A DNA stretch of 64,000 bases from Polycladomyces abyssicola (GCF_018326425.1 NZ_AP024601.1:62001-126000), one strand, 5' to 3'; positions 29,111 through 39,275 are shown, counted from the stretch's first letter. Notes: a model not told the origin generated them from the letters alone. Numbers and translations are program-made.

Positions 29111-29139
29111 TTGACAAGGTTGCATACGGTTTATATAAT
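29111..29139 (+). promoter_or_regulatory. Sigma-A promoter of the tRNA pair
   Basis: Perfect TTGACA (29111-29116) and TATAAT (29134-29139) with 17-base spacing, 20 bases before the first tRNA. Confidence 0.9.
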
Positions 29140-29158
29140 AGAAGCTGTTCGCAACCGA

Positions 29159-29234
<76 letters not shown>

Positions 29235-29273
29235 AACATATCCCGGTAAGGGGGATCCTCTTACTGATCATGT

Positions 29274-29350
29274 GGCGGCGTAGCTCAGTTGGCTAGAGCG
29301 TACGGTTCATACCCGTGAGGTCGGGGGTTCGAGGCCCTCCGCCGCTACCA
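29274..29350 (+). tRNA. Elongator tRNA-Met (CAT)
   Basis: GGCGGCG pairs with CGCCGCT (a G-T closing pair), the anticodon loop is TTCATAC, and CCA is encoded. The sequence closely follows the B. subtilis elongator tRNA-Met, with changes in the T arm (TTCGAGG loop). Confidence 0.96.
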
Positions 29351-29365
29351 AATGTGGAGAGGGGA

Positions 29366-29416
29366 AGGCGAGGGAACGGCCCTTCATCGATAAGGGCGCC
29401 ATTCGCCTTTTTTTAT
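29366..29416 (+). terminator. tRNA operon terminator
   Basis: AAGGCGA and TTCGCCTT form an outer stem enclosing GCCCTT/AAGGGC, followed by a T-run. Confidence 0.75.
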
Positions 29417-29497
29417 TTATCCAAAAAGCCGGTCCGTTCCGAAGCGTGTCCGCCGGGAATCCGGGGCCGTCAAACAGCGGCTGGTGGGAGTGGTATT

Positions 29498-29971
29498 GTG
29501 AATGTCTCTATCAAGAAGATTAAATTCACCACAATCAACAAAACCTATACGGAAAAGGTAAGGGACTGGCGGGGACGTCACTGTTTTGCGACCCAATATC
29601 CCAACCCTGACGGCAAACGGATTTTTTTGACGTACTATTTCGTCCGGAAGGGGTATACCATCTCCAAGGTGTTTCACCGTAACGGAGAATTCATGTACTA
29701 TTACTGCGACGTGATGGATATGCGGCAGGTTGGGCGCATGCGGTACGTCATGGTCGACCTGTTGCTGGACATGATTGTTTATCCTGACGGTCGCTACCAT
29801 GTGATTGACATTGACGAATTTGCAACGGCGATCGAAAAAGGACAGCTCAAACGACGCCAGCAAGTTCATGCATTGCGCACTCTGGATAAGATGATCCGCC
29901 TGCAGACCCAACGGAAGTTTATTCCACCGTATCTGGCTGAGGCCCAGATGTTCCCCTTGGAGGAAGGATAA
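29498..29971 (+). CDS. DUF402 domain protein
   Basis: A 157-residue cytoplasmic protein of the DUF402 family, some of whose members (such as Staphylococcus Ntdp) are nucleoside di- and triphosphatases. HCFATQYPNPDGKRIFL, YYFVRKGYTISKVFHRNGEF and MYYYCDVMDM form the barrel core; VDLLLDMIVYPDG and HVIDIDEFATAIEKG match the usual acidic helix. GTG 29498 is preceded by GGTGGGAG; the longer frame to 29315 would run over the tRNA terminator. Exact function is unknown. Confidence 0.75.
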   Translation: MNVSIKKIKFTTINKTYTEKVRDWRGRHCFATQYPNPDGKRIFLTYYFVRKGYTISKVFHRNGEFMYYYCDVMDMRQVGRMRYVMVDLLLDMIVYPDGRYHVIDIDEFATAIEKGQLKRRQQVHALRTLDKMIRLQTQRKFIPPYLAEAQMFPLEEG

Positions 29972-30096
29972 GCCTCATCGCTTCCGCTCGACAATACCGG
30001 TCCCGCAGCCGCTTCGGTATTGGTATGAAATGAGAAGTTTTGTCAAAGTCACGAGATTCGTCCTCGTTATCGACAAGGTGATACATAAAAATACCG

Positions 30097-30132
30097 CCCT
30101 CCGCCGACAAATGGCGGGGGATTGTTTTTTTT
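30097..30132 (+). terminator. Terminator after the DUF402 gene
   Basis: CCCTCCGCC and GGCGGGGG pair around seven bases, then a long T-run. A second hairpin, CAATACCG/CGGTATTG, lies at 29992-30026. Confidence 0.85.
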
Positions 30133-30192
30133 ACAAGGAAAGAGGATCGGCATTTTCAACCGAAGCTGTGGGAAACACACCTTTTCCAAATG

Positions 30193-30260
30193 TTGTCGGA
30201 ACATTTTTTTGGACAACCTTCGCATTGTGACAAACTTTCCCATCCCTGCCCCGCTATAAT
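30193..30260 (+). promoter_or_regulatory. Spo0A-type promoter of spoIIE with three 0A-box-like sites
   Basis: TATAAT at 30255-30260 is preceded by GTGACA (30227-30232), a near-consensus -35 with a 22-base spacer. This over-long spacing is the hallmark of Spo0A-activated sigma-A promoters. Sites like the 0A box TTGTCGAA occur at 30193-30201 (TTGTCGGAA), 30209-30216 (TTGGACAA, reverse) and 30225-30234 (TTGTGACAAA, reverse). Confidence 0.65.
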
Positions 30261-30294
30261 GGGTGGCACACGAGCCAAGAAAGGTGTGGGATGG

Positions 30295-32763
30295 ATGCAG
30301 ATGCGATGGATGGATGTGGGGATGACCTGGATGCGGCCGATCGGGAAAGCGTTTCGCTTAAGTCCTGATGCTAAGCGAAAGCTGCAAAGATGGTCGCGTG
30401 TGTGGAACCTTCCGCTCATGCTGATGGGGTTTCTGTTCGGACGGGCCGTGATGTTGGACGCCGTATCACCGTTTTCCGTAGCCTATCTTGCTGTGGTCTA
30501 CCAACTGTCCCGCAAGCAGTGGCCAGCCGTGGCTGTGGCGCTGTTGGCGGGAGCGGCGACCAAGGAACCGATCCACACGGCACAAACAGTCGCGGGACTT
30601 ATTCTGTTTTTGGTGATCCAAAAGATCTTTGCCTGGGTGAAAAGAGGGCAGATCAATTACGTCCCTTTTGTCGTGCTGACTACGAGCGCAGGGGTCCACC
30701 TGATACGCTTCTGGTGGAGCGGATGGACTCCATACCAGGCGATGATGGCCGGAACCGACGTATTGCTGAGCTTCATTCTCTCGTTCATTTTCGTCCAGTC
30801 GCTGCCCTTCTTCACCGTGCGCCGAAAAAGGATGGCCCTTCGCCAAGAGGAGATGATCTGTCTCGTCATATTGATCGGCTCGGTGATGACAGGAGCGATG
30901 GGATGGGCGGTAGCAGGCGTGTCAGCGGTCCATGTGTTGTCCCGGTATGTCATTCTCGTGCTGGCGCTGGTGGGTGGCGGCATGACGGGTGCGGCTGTCG
31001 GAGTGGTAACCGGGATGATTCTCAGCTTGTCCGATCCCCGTTCGCTTGGAGAGATCAGTTTGCTGGCATTCGCCGGATTGTTGGCCGGACTTTTCCGGGA
31101 AAGCAAGCGATGGGGTGTGACGGTGGGATTCATACTGGGTACCGCCATTTTGTCACTGTATGCGGGTGGAAAGTGGCATGCCTGGATTTCGCTGGCTGAG
31201 TCTGCGAGTGCGATCGTATTGTTGTGGCTGACACCGTCCGCCTTTTTCAAAGTGATTTCCCGTCATATACCGGGAACGGACGAGTATCAGCATTCACAAC
31301 AGGAGTACGTGCGCCGTTTGCGTGATGTGACAGCCGCCAAAGTGGATCAGTTTACCGAACTCTTCGTGGAGTTGGCCCACAGTTTCCAGGAGGACCCCAG
31401 TTTGCAGCGGCAACAGGAGACTGCCCACTTCAGCCGTTTTCTCGGGGATGTGACCGAAAAAACGTGCAAATCGTGTCATCGTTACCGGCAATGCTGGGAG
31501 CGTGACATGATGAAGACGTATCAGGGAATGACCGATTTGATGGCGATGGTGGAGATGCATCCTAAAGATCGCCCGCTGCGGACACCGCGGTCATGGTCCG
31601 AGCATTGCGTCAAAGCGGACAAGGTGTTGTCGTTGATCCAGGAGCGTTACGATTTGTATGAGTACGATCTGTATTGGCGGGAGCAGGTTCGGGAAGCACG
31701 CCGGTTGGTGTCTGAACAGTTGGAGGGCGTGGCCGGTGTGATGCGCGATTTGGCCGAAGACATCCGGCGGGAAGCGCAAGTGCTCGCCGCACAAGAGGAG
31801 CAGATACAGCTGGCTCTGGAAGAATTGGGTCTGTCCATCCAGCGGGTGGAAGTAATCAGTCTGGAAGAGGGGAAGGTGGAAGTTGAGGTCACACTGCCGC
31901 ACGGCGATGCATTGGATGAGTGCCGGAAGCTGATCGCACCGTTATTGACAGAGATCATCGGTGAGCCCATCGCTGTTCACCGAAAGGTCATCCAGGGCAA
32001 GACTTCGGGAGCTGTCGTCACGTTGGGTTCGGCTCAACGCTACGAGATCAAAACCGGTGTGGCGGGCGCCGCCAAGGGGGGGCACTGGTTGTCCGGCGAC
32101 AGCTATTGCTACATGAATCTGGGGACGGGAAAATATGCTGTGGCCTTGAGCGACGGCATGGGCAACGGCCAACGCGCCCAAGAAGAGAGCCATGCAGCCC
32201 TCGGATTGCTCCGACGACTGCTTCAGGCGGGGATGAATGAGAAAAAAGCGGTGGAGACGGTCAACGCCATCTTGGGCTTGCGATCCACAGACGAGATGTT
32301 TGCCACGATCGATCTGGCGATGATCGATTTGAAAGATGCGAACACCCGGTTTTTGAAGATCGGTTCCACACCCGGCTTCATCAAACGGGGCAAAGAAGTG
32401 ATCACCCTGTCCGCCGGCAATCCGCCGATCGGGATTTTGCGCAATATCGATGTGGAGCCGTTGGAAAAGCGACTCCAACCGGGGGATCTGTTGATCATGG
32501 TGACTGACGGTGTATTGGATGCGCCGAGACAAGCGCACAACAAGGAGTTGTACCTCAAACGGCTGATCGCCGAGATCGATACCAAAGATCCGCAATCGTT
32601 TGCGGACTGTCTGTTGGAACGAGTCGTACGAGGGAATGGGGGGAGCATCGACGACGATATGACGGTGGTGGTGTCCAAGGTGGATCATTACACACCAGAA
32701 TGGGCGACGATCCGCTTGTCCGGGATGTCTCGGGTTGAACGCCCACAAGTAGCGGCATTTTGA
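30295..32763 (+). CDS. spoIIE: Stage II sporulation protein E (PP2C phosphatase)
   Basis: SpoIIE dephosphorylates SpoIIAA to release sigma-F in the forespore and interacts with FtsZ at the polar septum. The 822 residues begin with about ten membrane helices (about 35-330), then a coiled regulatory region with a CxxC pair (CKSCHRYRQC), and a C-terminal PP2C domain (about 600-810) with SDGMGNGQRAQEES, TDGVLDAP and DDDMTVVV binding manganese. ATG 30295 follows AAAGGTGTGG; 30301 is an alternative. Length matches B. subtilis (827). Confidence 0.96.
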   Translation: MQMRWMDVGMTWMRPIGKAFRLSPDAKRKLQRWSRVWNLPLMLMGFLFGRAVMLDAVSPFSVAYLAVVYQLSRKQWPAVAVALLAGAATKEPIHTAQTVAGLILFLVIQKIFAWVKRGQINYVPFVVLTTSAGVHLIRFWWSGWTPYQAMMAGTDVLLSFILSFIFVQSLPFFTVRRKRMALRQEEMICLVILIGSVMTGAMGWAVAGVSAVHVLSRYVILVLALVGGGMTGAAVGVVTGMILSLSDPRSLGEISLLAFAGLLAGLFRESKRWGVTVGFILGTAILSLYAGGKWHAWISLAESASAIVLLWLTPSAFFKVISRHIPGTDEYQHSQQEYVRRLRDVTAAKVDQFTELFVELAHSFQEDPSLQRQQETAHFSRFLGDVTEKTCKSCHRYRQCWERDMMKTYQGMTDLMAMVEMHPKDRPLRTPRSWSEHCVKADKVLSLIQERYDLYEYDLYWREQVREARRLVSEQLEGVAGVMRDLAEDIRREAQVLAAQEEQIQLALEELGLSIQRVEVISLEEGKVEVEVTLPHGDALDECRKLIAPLLTEIIGEPIAVHRKVIQGKTSGAVVTLGSAQRYEIKTGVAGAAKGGHWLSGDSYCYMNLGTGKYAVALSDGMGNGQRAQEESHAALGLLRRLLQAGMNEKKAVETVNAILGLRSTDEMFATIDLAMIDLKDANTRFLKIGSTPGFIKRGKEVITLSAGNPPIGILRNIDVEPLEKRLQPGDLLIMVTDGVLDAPRQAHNKELYLKRLIAEIDTKDPQSFADCLLERVVRGNGGSIDDDMTVVVSKVDHYTPEWATIRLSGMSRVERPQVAAF

Positions 32764-32848
32764 ATGGCCGAACTGGGGGGAACGGCCGTTTGATTCCGCT
32801 GTGGGATGCGGGTACAATTAAAGGGAACGGACAACAGTAAAAGCGATG

Positions 32849-32874
32849 CCCGGGGAGTGCCCCCGGGTTTTTGT
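32849..32874 (+). terminator. spoIIE terminator
   Basis: CCCGGGG and CCCCGGG pair around AGTGC, followed by TTTTT. Confidence 0.88.
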
Positions 32875-32877
32875 CTA

Positions 32878-33036
32878 GGGCGTGTCTGGTCATTCCGAGC
32901 TGAAGACCCGGGAAGTACAGGAATGAAATCGCGGGCAATTTCTTCTAAGCAAAGTGACTTTGCCCGCGGTCTGCGCTTAGATCGCAGTGGCTTCCTTTCG
33001 GGTAATTAATGGGACAGTATTCACCAGACACGCCTT
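32878..33036 (-). repeat. Palindromic repeat family copy, about 158 bp
   Basis: The ends are GGGCGTGTCTGGTCATT (32878-32894) and ACCAGACACGCC (33023-33034). The core has GACCCGGGAA, CAGGAAT, ATCGCGGGCAATTTCTTCT, GCAAAG and TTTGCCCGCGG. This is the reverse orientation of the copies at 40402 and 51568. No open reading frame is carried. Confidence 0.85.
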
Positions 33037-33165
33037 GGCGTAAACTGTTCAGGTAGCCCGGAACCTGCGAGCGACCTTTGCGATTGCGGAACAGGAGCGA
33101 CCGGGAGAAAGGTGAAACCGGAGAAATCGGATTGATTAGCGAGCCCAGGAAGGGATGCAAGAAGG

Positions 33166-34599
33166 ATGTTGTTGGAAACGCTAAAAACAACGGTCCGAAG
33201 TCACGAACTACTCCACCAAGGGGATCGTGTGCTGGTCGGTGTGTCGGGCGGACCGGATTCGCTTGCATTGTTGCACGCGCTCCATCGGTTGGTGCCGGAG
33301 TTTGGATGGCAGGTGTTCGCCGTACATGTGGACCATCAGCTCCGTGGAAAAGCCAGTGCCGAGGATGCCGAATTTGTTGAGCAAATCTGCGCAGAATGGG
33401 GAATTCCTTGCCGGGTGATTCGGGTGGATGTGGCACGACACTTGCGTCATGGCGGCAACAAACAGGATGTGGCGCGGAAACTGCGATATCAGGCGTTTCG
33501 GCAGGCGGCTGATCAGTGGGATGTAGATGCGTTAGCTCTGGCACATCACGCTGACGACCAGGTGGAGACAATTTTGATGCGTTTGTTGAGGGGAACCGGT
33601 GTCAGCGGATTGGCCGGTATGCCGTATATCCGCCCGTGGGAAGGAAGACGACTGATCCGGCCACTGCTTGACGTGTATCGGAAAGAGATTGAGGCGTATT
33701 GCGAGGAACACGCTTTGTCTCCGCGTTTGGACGAAAGCAATCGTTCCGGCGTTTACACTCGAAACCGCGTCCGTTTGAAACTCATTCCCGAGCTCCAGCA
33801 GTATAACCCTCGCGTAAAGGAAGCGCTGCTCCAATTATCCCGTGTGGTTGGAGCGGAGGAAGACTGGTGGCGCGAGCAAGTGGATCGGGCGTGGAGGAGG
33901 GTTGTGAGGAAAAAAGGAAAAAATGAAATCGTTTTGGATCGAAACCGTTTGTTGGATCTTCACGTTGCTTTACAAAGGAGGGTGATTAAACTAATATTAA
34001 ATTGTCTTCTGGAAGAAGAAGCAAACGAGGCAACGATGGACACGGTGGAACAGATTCGTCATCTGGCAGCCCATCCCGAACCATCGGCGCGGATTGACTT
34101 GCCCAGCCATTTTCGGGCGGAGCGTCAATACGACCTGCTCATGATTGCAGTCGGGAATGACGCACCAGTCGAACCGTTGGCACCCGTACGACTCCATGTT
34201 CCGGGAGAAACAATGATCCCCGGCTTGAGCGGGCGATTTGTCAGCCGCGTGACGGACAAACGCCTTGATGCTGAATATTTACGCGGAGTTTGGGCAGTAT
34301 TTGATGCGGATGCGCTTACATTACCGCTTTGGGTCCGCACGCGCAGACCTGGCGATCGCATCCGACCGCTCGGATTGAATGGCACAACCAAAGTGAAGGA
34401 TTTATTGATTTCGGCCAAAATTCCGCGGAGGGAGCGTGACCGCCTGCCCATTGTACTTCATGGGGAGACGATTGTTTGGATTCCGGGCGTTCGCCGATCG
34501 GATTGGGCACCGGTGACAGCAAACACCCGTCGTTTTTTGTATCTGGAATGGTTGACGGACGGAATGCCCGAACGGTTGCCTCATCAGCAGCATACATAG
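33166..34599 (+). CDS. tilS: tRNA(Ile)-lysidine synthetase
   Basis: TilS adds lysine to C34 of the minor isoleucine tRNA, changing its codon from AUG to AUA. The 477 residues contain the N-type ATP pyrophosphatase loop VGVSGGPDSLALLHAL (about 24-39), VDHQLRG, LAHHADDQVETILMRLLRG and the C-terminal TilS domains (RTRRPGDRIRPLGLNGTTKV). ATG 33166 is chosen, but its GAAGG is too close, so TTG 33172 is possible. It is followed by hpt and ftsH in the conserved order. Confidence 0.96.
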   Translation: MLLETLKTTVRSHELLHQGDRVLVGVSGGPDSLALLHALHRLVPEFGWQVFAVHVDHQLRGKASAEDAEFVEQICAEWGIPCRVIRVDVARHLRHGGNKQDVARKLRYQAFRQAADQWDVDALALAHHADDQVETILMRLLRGTGVSGLAGMPYIRPWEGRRLIRPLLDVYRKEIEAYCEEHALSPRLDESNRSGVYTRNRVRLKLIPELQQYNPRVKEALLQLSRVVGAEEDWWREQVDRAWRRVVRKKGKNEIVLDRNRLLDLHVALQRRVIKLILNCLLEEEANEATMDTVEQIRHLAAHPEPSARIDLPSHFRAERQYDLLMIAVGNDAPVEPLAPVRLHVPGETMIPGLSGRFVSRVTDKRLDAEYLRGVWAVFDADALTLPLWVRTRRPGDRIRPLGLNGTTKVKDLLISAKIPRRERDRLPIVLHGETIVWIPGVRRSDWAPVTANTRRFLYLEWLTDGMPERLPHQQHT

Positions 34600-34617
34600 G
34601 ATGATTGGGAGGTTATT

Positions 34618-35160
34618 ATGCACGAGGATATTCAAGAAATCCTGTATACCGAAGAAGAGATCAAAACAAAAGTGAAAGAATTGGGACGGCGCTTGTCCGA
34701 GGACTACAAGGATCTGAATCCGCTTTGTATCTGTGTGCTCAAAGGTGCTGCCCCGTTTATGACCGATCTGGTCCGCAGCATGGACATTCCGCTGGAAATG
34801 GACTTTATGGCGGTCTCCAGCTACGGCGCATCGACGAAATCGTCGGGCGTGGTTCGCATCATCAAGGATTTGGACGCCTCTGTGGAAGGACGGCACGTCA
34901 TCATTGTGGAAGACATTATCGACAGCGGATTGACCTTGAGTCACCTGATCGATTTGTTGCGTCATCGCAATGCCGCCTCGATCAAGGTGGTCACCCTGCT
35001 CGACAAACCAGGGCGCAGAACGGTGGATTTAAAGCCCGATTATTGCGGGTTCACGATTCCCGACGCCTTTGTGGTGGGATACGGCCTGGACTATGCGGAG
35101 AAATATCGGAATCTGCCGTACATCGGGATTCTGAAAGAACGGGTGTATCAGCAACAGTAA
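34618..35160 (+). CDS. hpt: Hypoxanthine-guanine phosphoribosyltransferase
   Basis: Hpt converts hypoxanthine and guanine with PRPP to IMP and GMP in purine salvage. In the 180-residue sequence [15 protein letters not shown] is the pyrophosphate loop region, [13 protein letters not shown] (about 99-111) the PRPP loop, and [19 protein letters not shown] the C-terminal base-binding part. GGGAGGT precedes ATG 34618. TilS and Hpt form a complex acting on ftsH in some Bacillota; the gene order is consistent with that. Confidence 0.97.
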   Translation: MHEDIQEILYTEEEIKTKVKELGRRLSEDYKDLNPLCICVLKGAAPFMTDLVRSMDIPLEMDFMAVSSYGASTKSSGVVRIIKDLDASVEGRHVIIVEDIIDSGLTLSHLIDLLRHRNAASIKVVTLLDKPGRRTVDLKPDYCGFTIPDAFVVGYGLDYAEKYRNLPYIGILKERVYQQQ

Positions 35161-35162
35161 GG

Positions 35163-35192
35163 TTGTGACAGGTCGTTGCCCTGTGGTAAAAT
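35163..35192 (+). promoter_or_regulatory. Candidate ftsH promoter
   Basis: TTGTGA (35163-35168) and TAAAAT (35187-35192) are 18 bases apart, just after hpt. Confidence 0.45.
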
Positions 35193-35222
35193 GATGTAAG
35201 TGGCATTGAGAGGAGGTCAAGG

Positions 35223-37202
35223 ATGAAAAACGTCTTCCGGATTCCCGGATTATATATTATTCTCATCCTTGTCGTCGTCGGGATTGTGAACATTATCGCA
35301 AACCAAGGAACCGACACCGTAACGCTTACGTACGATCAATACCGAGCCAAACTGGCGGCGGGCCAGATCGAGAACGTTACCGTTCAACCGGAAGGAAATA
35401 CGACCTACCGTATCGAAGGGAAGCTGAAAGGGAAGCCGGATAAAACGTTCGTTGTCGAGGCGCCGATGCTGAACGGCAGCACCGTCGTGCAAGATTTGGT
35501 GAAGTACAAAGTTCGGCACTCCTATGAAAAGGCGAAAAGCGACTCTGTCTGGCTGACCTTTTTTACGTCCATCATTCCTTTCGTGATTATTCTGCTGCTC
35601 TTTTTCTTTTTGTTGAACCAAGCGCAGGGCGGCGGCAGTCGCGTGATGAACTTCGGAAAAAGCCGCGCCAAGCTATATAACGAAGAGAAGAAAAAAGTCA
35701 CGTTTAACGATGTAGCGGGCGCGGACGAAGAAAAAGCGGAATTGGTGGAAATCGTCGAGTTTCTCAAAGACCCTCGCAAATTTGCGGCTGTAGGTGCACG
35801 CATTCCCAAGGGTGTATTGCTCGTAGGGCCGCCCGGAACGGGGAAAACGCTGTTGGCTCGTGCCGTTGCAGGGGAAGCGGGCGTGCCGTTTTTCAGTATC
35901 AGCGGTTCTGACTTTGTGGAGATGTTCGTCGGTGTGGGGGCTTCCCGTGTCCGGGATTTGTTTGAGCAGGCCAAGAAAAACCATCCGTGTATCATCTTTA
36001 TCGACGAGATCGATGCTGTCGGTCGTCAGCGGGGGGCCGGATTGGGTGGCGGCCATGACGAGCGTGAGCAAACCTTGAACCAATTGCTCGTGGAGATGGA
36101 TGGTTTCGGTGCCAACGAAGGCATTATCATCATGGCAGCGACCAACCGTCCGGACATCCTTGACCCCGCGTTGCTTCGTCCGGGTCGTTTCGACCGCCAG
36201 ATCACGGTAAACCGACCCGACGTAAAAGGGCGTGAAGAGATTCTGAAGGTGCATGCCCGTAACAAACCGTTGGCCAATGATGTCAACTTGGAAGTAATTG
36301 CGCAGCGAACAACCGGATTCACGGGCGCTGATCTGGAAAACCTGTTGAACGAGGCGGCGCTGTTGGCGGCGCGGCGGAACAAGAAAACGATCAGCATGGA
36401 AGAGGTCGACGAGGCGATCGATCGCGTGATCGCGGGACCGCAAAAGAAAAGCCGCGTCATCAGCGAAAAGGAGAAAAAGACAATCGCCTATCACGAAGCA
36501 GGTCACACGATCGTGGGGTACTACCTGGAGCATGCCGATACCGTGCACAAGGTGACAGTCGTTCCGCGCGGCCAAGCAGGCGGATATGTCGTCATGCTGC
36601 CCAAAGAAGATCGTTTCCTGCTCACCAAAAGCGAGTTGCTGGATAAAGTGACCGGATTGCTGGCCGGACGCGTCGCTGAGGAGATCGTGTTCGGTGAAAT
36701 CAGCACCGGTGCGCATAACGACTTTGAGAAGGCCACCTCCATCGTACGCCGGATGATTACGGAGTACGGCATGAGCGACAAACTGGCGCCGATGCAATTT
36801 GGCCGTCCGCAGGGACACGTCTTCCTGGGACGCGATCTGGGTCATGAGCAAAACTACTCCGATGCGATCGCGTACGAAATCGACCAGGAGATGCAGGAGA
36901 TGATCCGCAGTTGCTACGAGCGGGCGAAAAAGCTGTTGCTGGAAAAACGCAAGGAGCTGGAGCTCGTGGCACAGACCCTGCTGGTCAAAGAGACGTTGGA
37001 TGCCGACGAGATCAAACAGTTGCTTGAAACCGGCAAACTGGATGATCCGGAAGTGAACGAGAAAATCCGGATCAACATCCAGGGCAAAGATCAGGTACAA
37101 GCGGATGGAAAACCGAAATCCGCGGAACCGACTGAACCGAACGACGACCGATCCGAATCGGAATCGCCTTCTGACGAAAACCCGAAGGATCCGGAAGATT
37201 AA
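35223..37202 (+). CDS. ftsH: ATP-dependent zinc metalloprotease FtsH
   Basis: FtsH is a membrane-anchored AAA protease that degrades membrane and short-lived regulatory proteins. Two helices (about 7-25 and 110-132) flank an extracytoplasmic domain. The AAA module has GPPGTGKT (about 203-210), [11 protein letters not shown] and the SRH region; the protease has HEAGH (about 424-428). The tail from about 615 is charged and Glu/Ser/Pro-rich. AGAGGAGG precedes ATG 35223. Length 659 is typical. Confidence 0.98.
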   Translation: MKNVFRIPGLYIILILVVVGIVNIIANQGTDTVTLTYDQYRAKLAAGQIENVTVQPEGNTTYRIEGKLKGKPDKTFVVEAPMLNGSTVVQDLVKYKVRHSYEKAKSDSVWLTFFTSIIPFVIILLLFFFLLNQAQGGGSRVMNFGKSRAKLYNEEKKKVTFNDVAGADEEKAELVEIVEFLKDPRKFAAVGARIPKGVLLVGPPGTGKTLLARAVAGEAGVPFFSISGSDFVEMFVGVGASRVRDLFEQAKKNHPCIIFIDEIDAVGRQRGAGLGGGHDEREQTLNQLLVEMDGFGANEGIIIMAATNRPDILDPALLRPGRFDRQITVNRPDVKGREEILKVHARNKPLANDVNLEVIAQRTTGFTGADLENLLNEAALLAARRNKKTISMEEVDEAIDRVIAGPQKKSRVISEKEKKTIAYHEAGHTIVGYYLEHADTVHKVTVVPRGQAGGYVVMLPKEDRFLLTKSELLDKVTGLLAGRVAEEIVFGEISTGAHNDFEKATSIVRRMITEYGMSDKLAPMQFGRPQGHVFLGRDLGHEQNYSDAIAYEIDQEMQEMIRSCYERAKKLLLEKRKELELVAQTLLVKETLDADEIKQLLETGKLDDPEVNEKIRINIQGKDQVQADGKPKSAEPTEPNDDRSESESPSDENPKDPED

Positions 37203-37224
37203 TCATGATAAACGCAGCTTTTCC

Positions 37225-37252
37225 GGGGATGCTGCTCAGGCATCCCCTCTTT
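37225..37252 (+). terminator. ftsH terminator
   Basis: GGGGATGC and GCATCCCC pair around TGCTCAG, followed by TCTTTC; the T-tract is short. Confidence 0.65.
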
Positions 37253-37371
37253 CAGTTTGATGACAAAGTCACGCGGGTTCCGATTTTCCGTCATAAGCTT
37301 TAATCGACGGGAAATTTGGACCCGCTTCTTTACAAGAGAGTGGCCGTTTTGGGCGTTGCAGGTCTTTTCCG

Positions 37372-37400
37372 TTGAATTTGCAAGGGTGCCTTGCTATGAT
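37372..37400 (+). promoter_or_regulatory. Sigma-A promoter of coaX
   Basis: TTGAAT (37372-37377) and TATGAT (37395-37400) with 17-base spacing, 37 bases before the start codon. Confidence 0.65.
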
Positions 37401-37437
37401 GAATGTGAACTTTTTTTGAAAAAGCAGGTGGATGGGC

Positions 37438-38208
37438 ATGTTAATGGTAATGGACGTCGGCAATACCAACATCGTAGCCGGGCTGTATCAGGGCAAGGAA
37501 TTGGTGCATCATTGGCGGATTCATACGGATCGAAATTCCACTGAAGACGAATACGGCATGCTCCTCAAAAATTTGTTTGAGCACGCCGGTTTGCGTTTTG
37601 AACAAGTGGACGGTGCGATCATCTCTTCTGTCGTCCCGCCGATCACCCATGTGTTGCGCAATTTGGTCAAAAAATATTTGGGACTGACCCCGCTGGTCGT
37701 TGGTCCCGGTGTTAAAACGGGACTCAACATCCTGTACGAAAACCCGCGGGAAGTTGGGGCCGACCGAATCGCCAATGCGGTAGCGGCCATCGAGCAATAC
37801 GGTGCTCCCGTGATTATCGTCGATTTCGGCACGGCAACTACCTTCTGCTTTGTCAACGAACAAGGGCATTATGTAGGTGGGGCGATCACACCGGGTGTCA
37901 CGGTTTCCAGTGAGGCATTGTACCAACGGACGGCCAAACTGACACGGGTGGAAATCGTCAAGCCGGAAAGCGTGGTGGGGCGCAATACGGTGCAGGCGAT
38001 TCAGTCGGGGATTTTTTATGGTTATGTCGGTGTGGTGGATGGAATCGTCACCCGTATGAAACAACTGCTCCACAAGAAGCCCACCGTTGTGGCCACCGGA
38101 GGCTTGGCGGAACTAATCTGCGGCGATGCGGAGACGATTGATGTGGTCGACCCGTTCCTCACTCTGGAAGGATTGCGGTTGATCTACGAACGCAACCGGA
38201 ACAGGTGA
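37438..38208 (+). CDS. coaX: Type III pantothenate kinase
   Basis: CoaX phosphorylates pantothenate in the first step of coenzyme A synthesis; type III enzymes are ASKHA-fold and not feedback-inhibited by CoA. The 256 residues contain [13 protein letters not shown] at the N-terminus, [21 protein letters not shown] and GGAITPG. GGTGG at 37427-37431 favours ATG 37438 over ATG 37432. ftsH-coaX-hslO is the conserved order. Confidence 0.97.
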   Translation: MLMVMDVGNTNIVAGLYQGKELVHHWRIHTDRNSTEDEYGMLLKNLFEHAGLRFEQVDGAIISSVVPPITHVLRNLVKKYLGLTPLVVGPGVKTGLNILYENPREVGADRIANAVAAIEQYGAPVIIVDFGTATTFCFVNEQGHYVGGAITPGVTVSSEALYQRTAKLTRVEIVKPESVVGRNTVQAIQSGIFYGYVGVVDGIVTRMKQLLHKKPTVVATGGLAELICGDAETIDVVDPFLTLEGLRLIYERNRNR

Positions 38209-38243
38209 CCGAATCGGAATCCGAAAAGGTCGCCTTTCTCCGC

Positions 38244-38295
38244 GGGGTGTGTCTGTTCATTTCAATCACCCTTTTGGAATGACCGGATACACCCC
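38244..38295. repeat. Short copy of the palindromic repeat family
   Basis: GGGGTGTGTCTGTTCATTTC and GGAATGACCGGATACACCCC are inverted repeats matching in 16 of 20 positions with 12 bases between. They correspond to the family termini plus the CATT extension. Confidence 0.65.
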
Positions 38296-38361
38296 AGGTT
38301 TATGAGCAACGAAACAAATTGTGTGTCTTTCATATTGTCGTGTTGGAACTGGGAGGTCATC

Positions 38362-39237
38362 ATGAGCGATTATGCCATTCGAGTCACAGCGGCCAATGGC
38401 CAATTGCGAGGATTTGCCGTATTGACCACCGGATTGGTGGGAGAATTGCAGAGACGGCATCATACCTGGCCGGTGGCAAGTGCCGCTTTGGGCCGTACGG
38501 TCACGGTTGGGGCTATGATGGGACTGATGCTGAAAAGCGAACAGGACCGGTTGACGATCCAGATCAAAGGGGATGGCCCGTTGGGGCAGATCGTCGTGGA
38601 TGCCGATGCTCAAGGACATGTCCGGGGGTATGTGGACAATCCCGCCGTTGATTTGCCGCCCAATGCCGCCGGGAAACTGGATGTGGCGGGTGCAGTTGGG
38701 AAAGGAATGCTTTACGTGATCAAGGATTTGGGGCTCAAGGAGCCGTATCGGGGCGCATCTCCGATCGTCTCCGGTGAGCTGGGCGACGACTTCACCTATT
38801 ATTTCACCAGTTCGGAGCAGATCCCATCCGCGGTCGGCGTGGGCGTGCTGGTAGACCGGGATGCTTCCATTCTCGCCTCCGGTGGTTTTATCGTCCAAGT
38901 CATGCCCGGTGCCGACGATGCGGTTATCTCCGCTGTTGAACAACAACTGTCCAAAGTCACATCGGTCACCGACCTGATCCAGCAGGGAGCCAGTCCCGAG
39001 GATTTGCTTCAAGCCGTGCTGGGTGACACTGATATGCAGGTCCATCAACGTCAGCCGCTCTCGTTTGCCTGCCGTTGCTCCCGTGAGCGGATTGCCAATG
39101 TGCTGCGCAGTTTGGGCAGGGAGGATCTGCAAAAATTATTGGAGGAACAAGGGCAGGCGGAAGTACACTGTCATTTTTGCAATGAACGGTACGTGTTTGA
39201 TCGTGATGAATTGACCACGATGATCCAAAGTTTGTGA
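38362..39237 (+). CDS. hslO: Redox-regulated chaperone Hsp33
   Basis: Hsp33 is a holdase switched on by oxidation. The 291 residues have the N-terminal substrate-binding domain (YAIRVTAANGQLRGFAV) and a C-terminal zinc switch with CRC (in FACRCSRERI) and CHFC, the CxC plus CxxC pattern that binds zinc when reduced and forms disulfides when oxidised. GGGAGG precedes ATG 38362; the frame extends to 38302 without a ribosome site, over a repeat. Confidence 0.97.
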   Translation: MSDYAIRVTAANGQLRGFAVLTTGLVGELQRRHHTWPVASAALGRTVTVGAMMGLMLKSEQDRLTIQIKGDGPLGQIVVDADAQGHVRGYVDNPAVDLPPNAAGKLDVAGAVGKGMLYVIKDLGLKEPYRGASPIVSGELGDDFTYYFTSSEQIPSAVGVGVLVDRDASILASGGFIVQVMPGADDAVISAVEQQLSKVTSVTDLIQQGASPEDLLQAVLGDTDMQVHQRQPLSFACRCSRERIANVLRSLGREDLQKLLEEQGQAEVHCHFCNERYVFDRDELTTMIQSL

Positions 39238-39245
39238 GTCAAGGC

Positions 39246-39275
39246 CCGGGGAACCAGTTCTCCGGGTTTTTCTTC
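39246..39275 (+). terminator. hslO terminator
   Basis: CCCGGGGAAC and GTTCTCCGGG pair tightly, followed by TTTTTC. Confidence 0.88.

Noticed and set aside
29315-29497. N-terminal extension of the DUF402 protein
   Set aside because: It would start inside the tRNA-Met gene and cross its terminator; GTG 29498 has a ribosome site and gives the normal family N-terminus.
32878-33036. Insertion sequence with its own transposase
   Set aside because: The repeat copies are at most about 236 bp with no open frame resembling a transposase.
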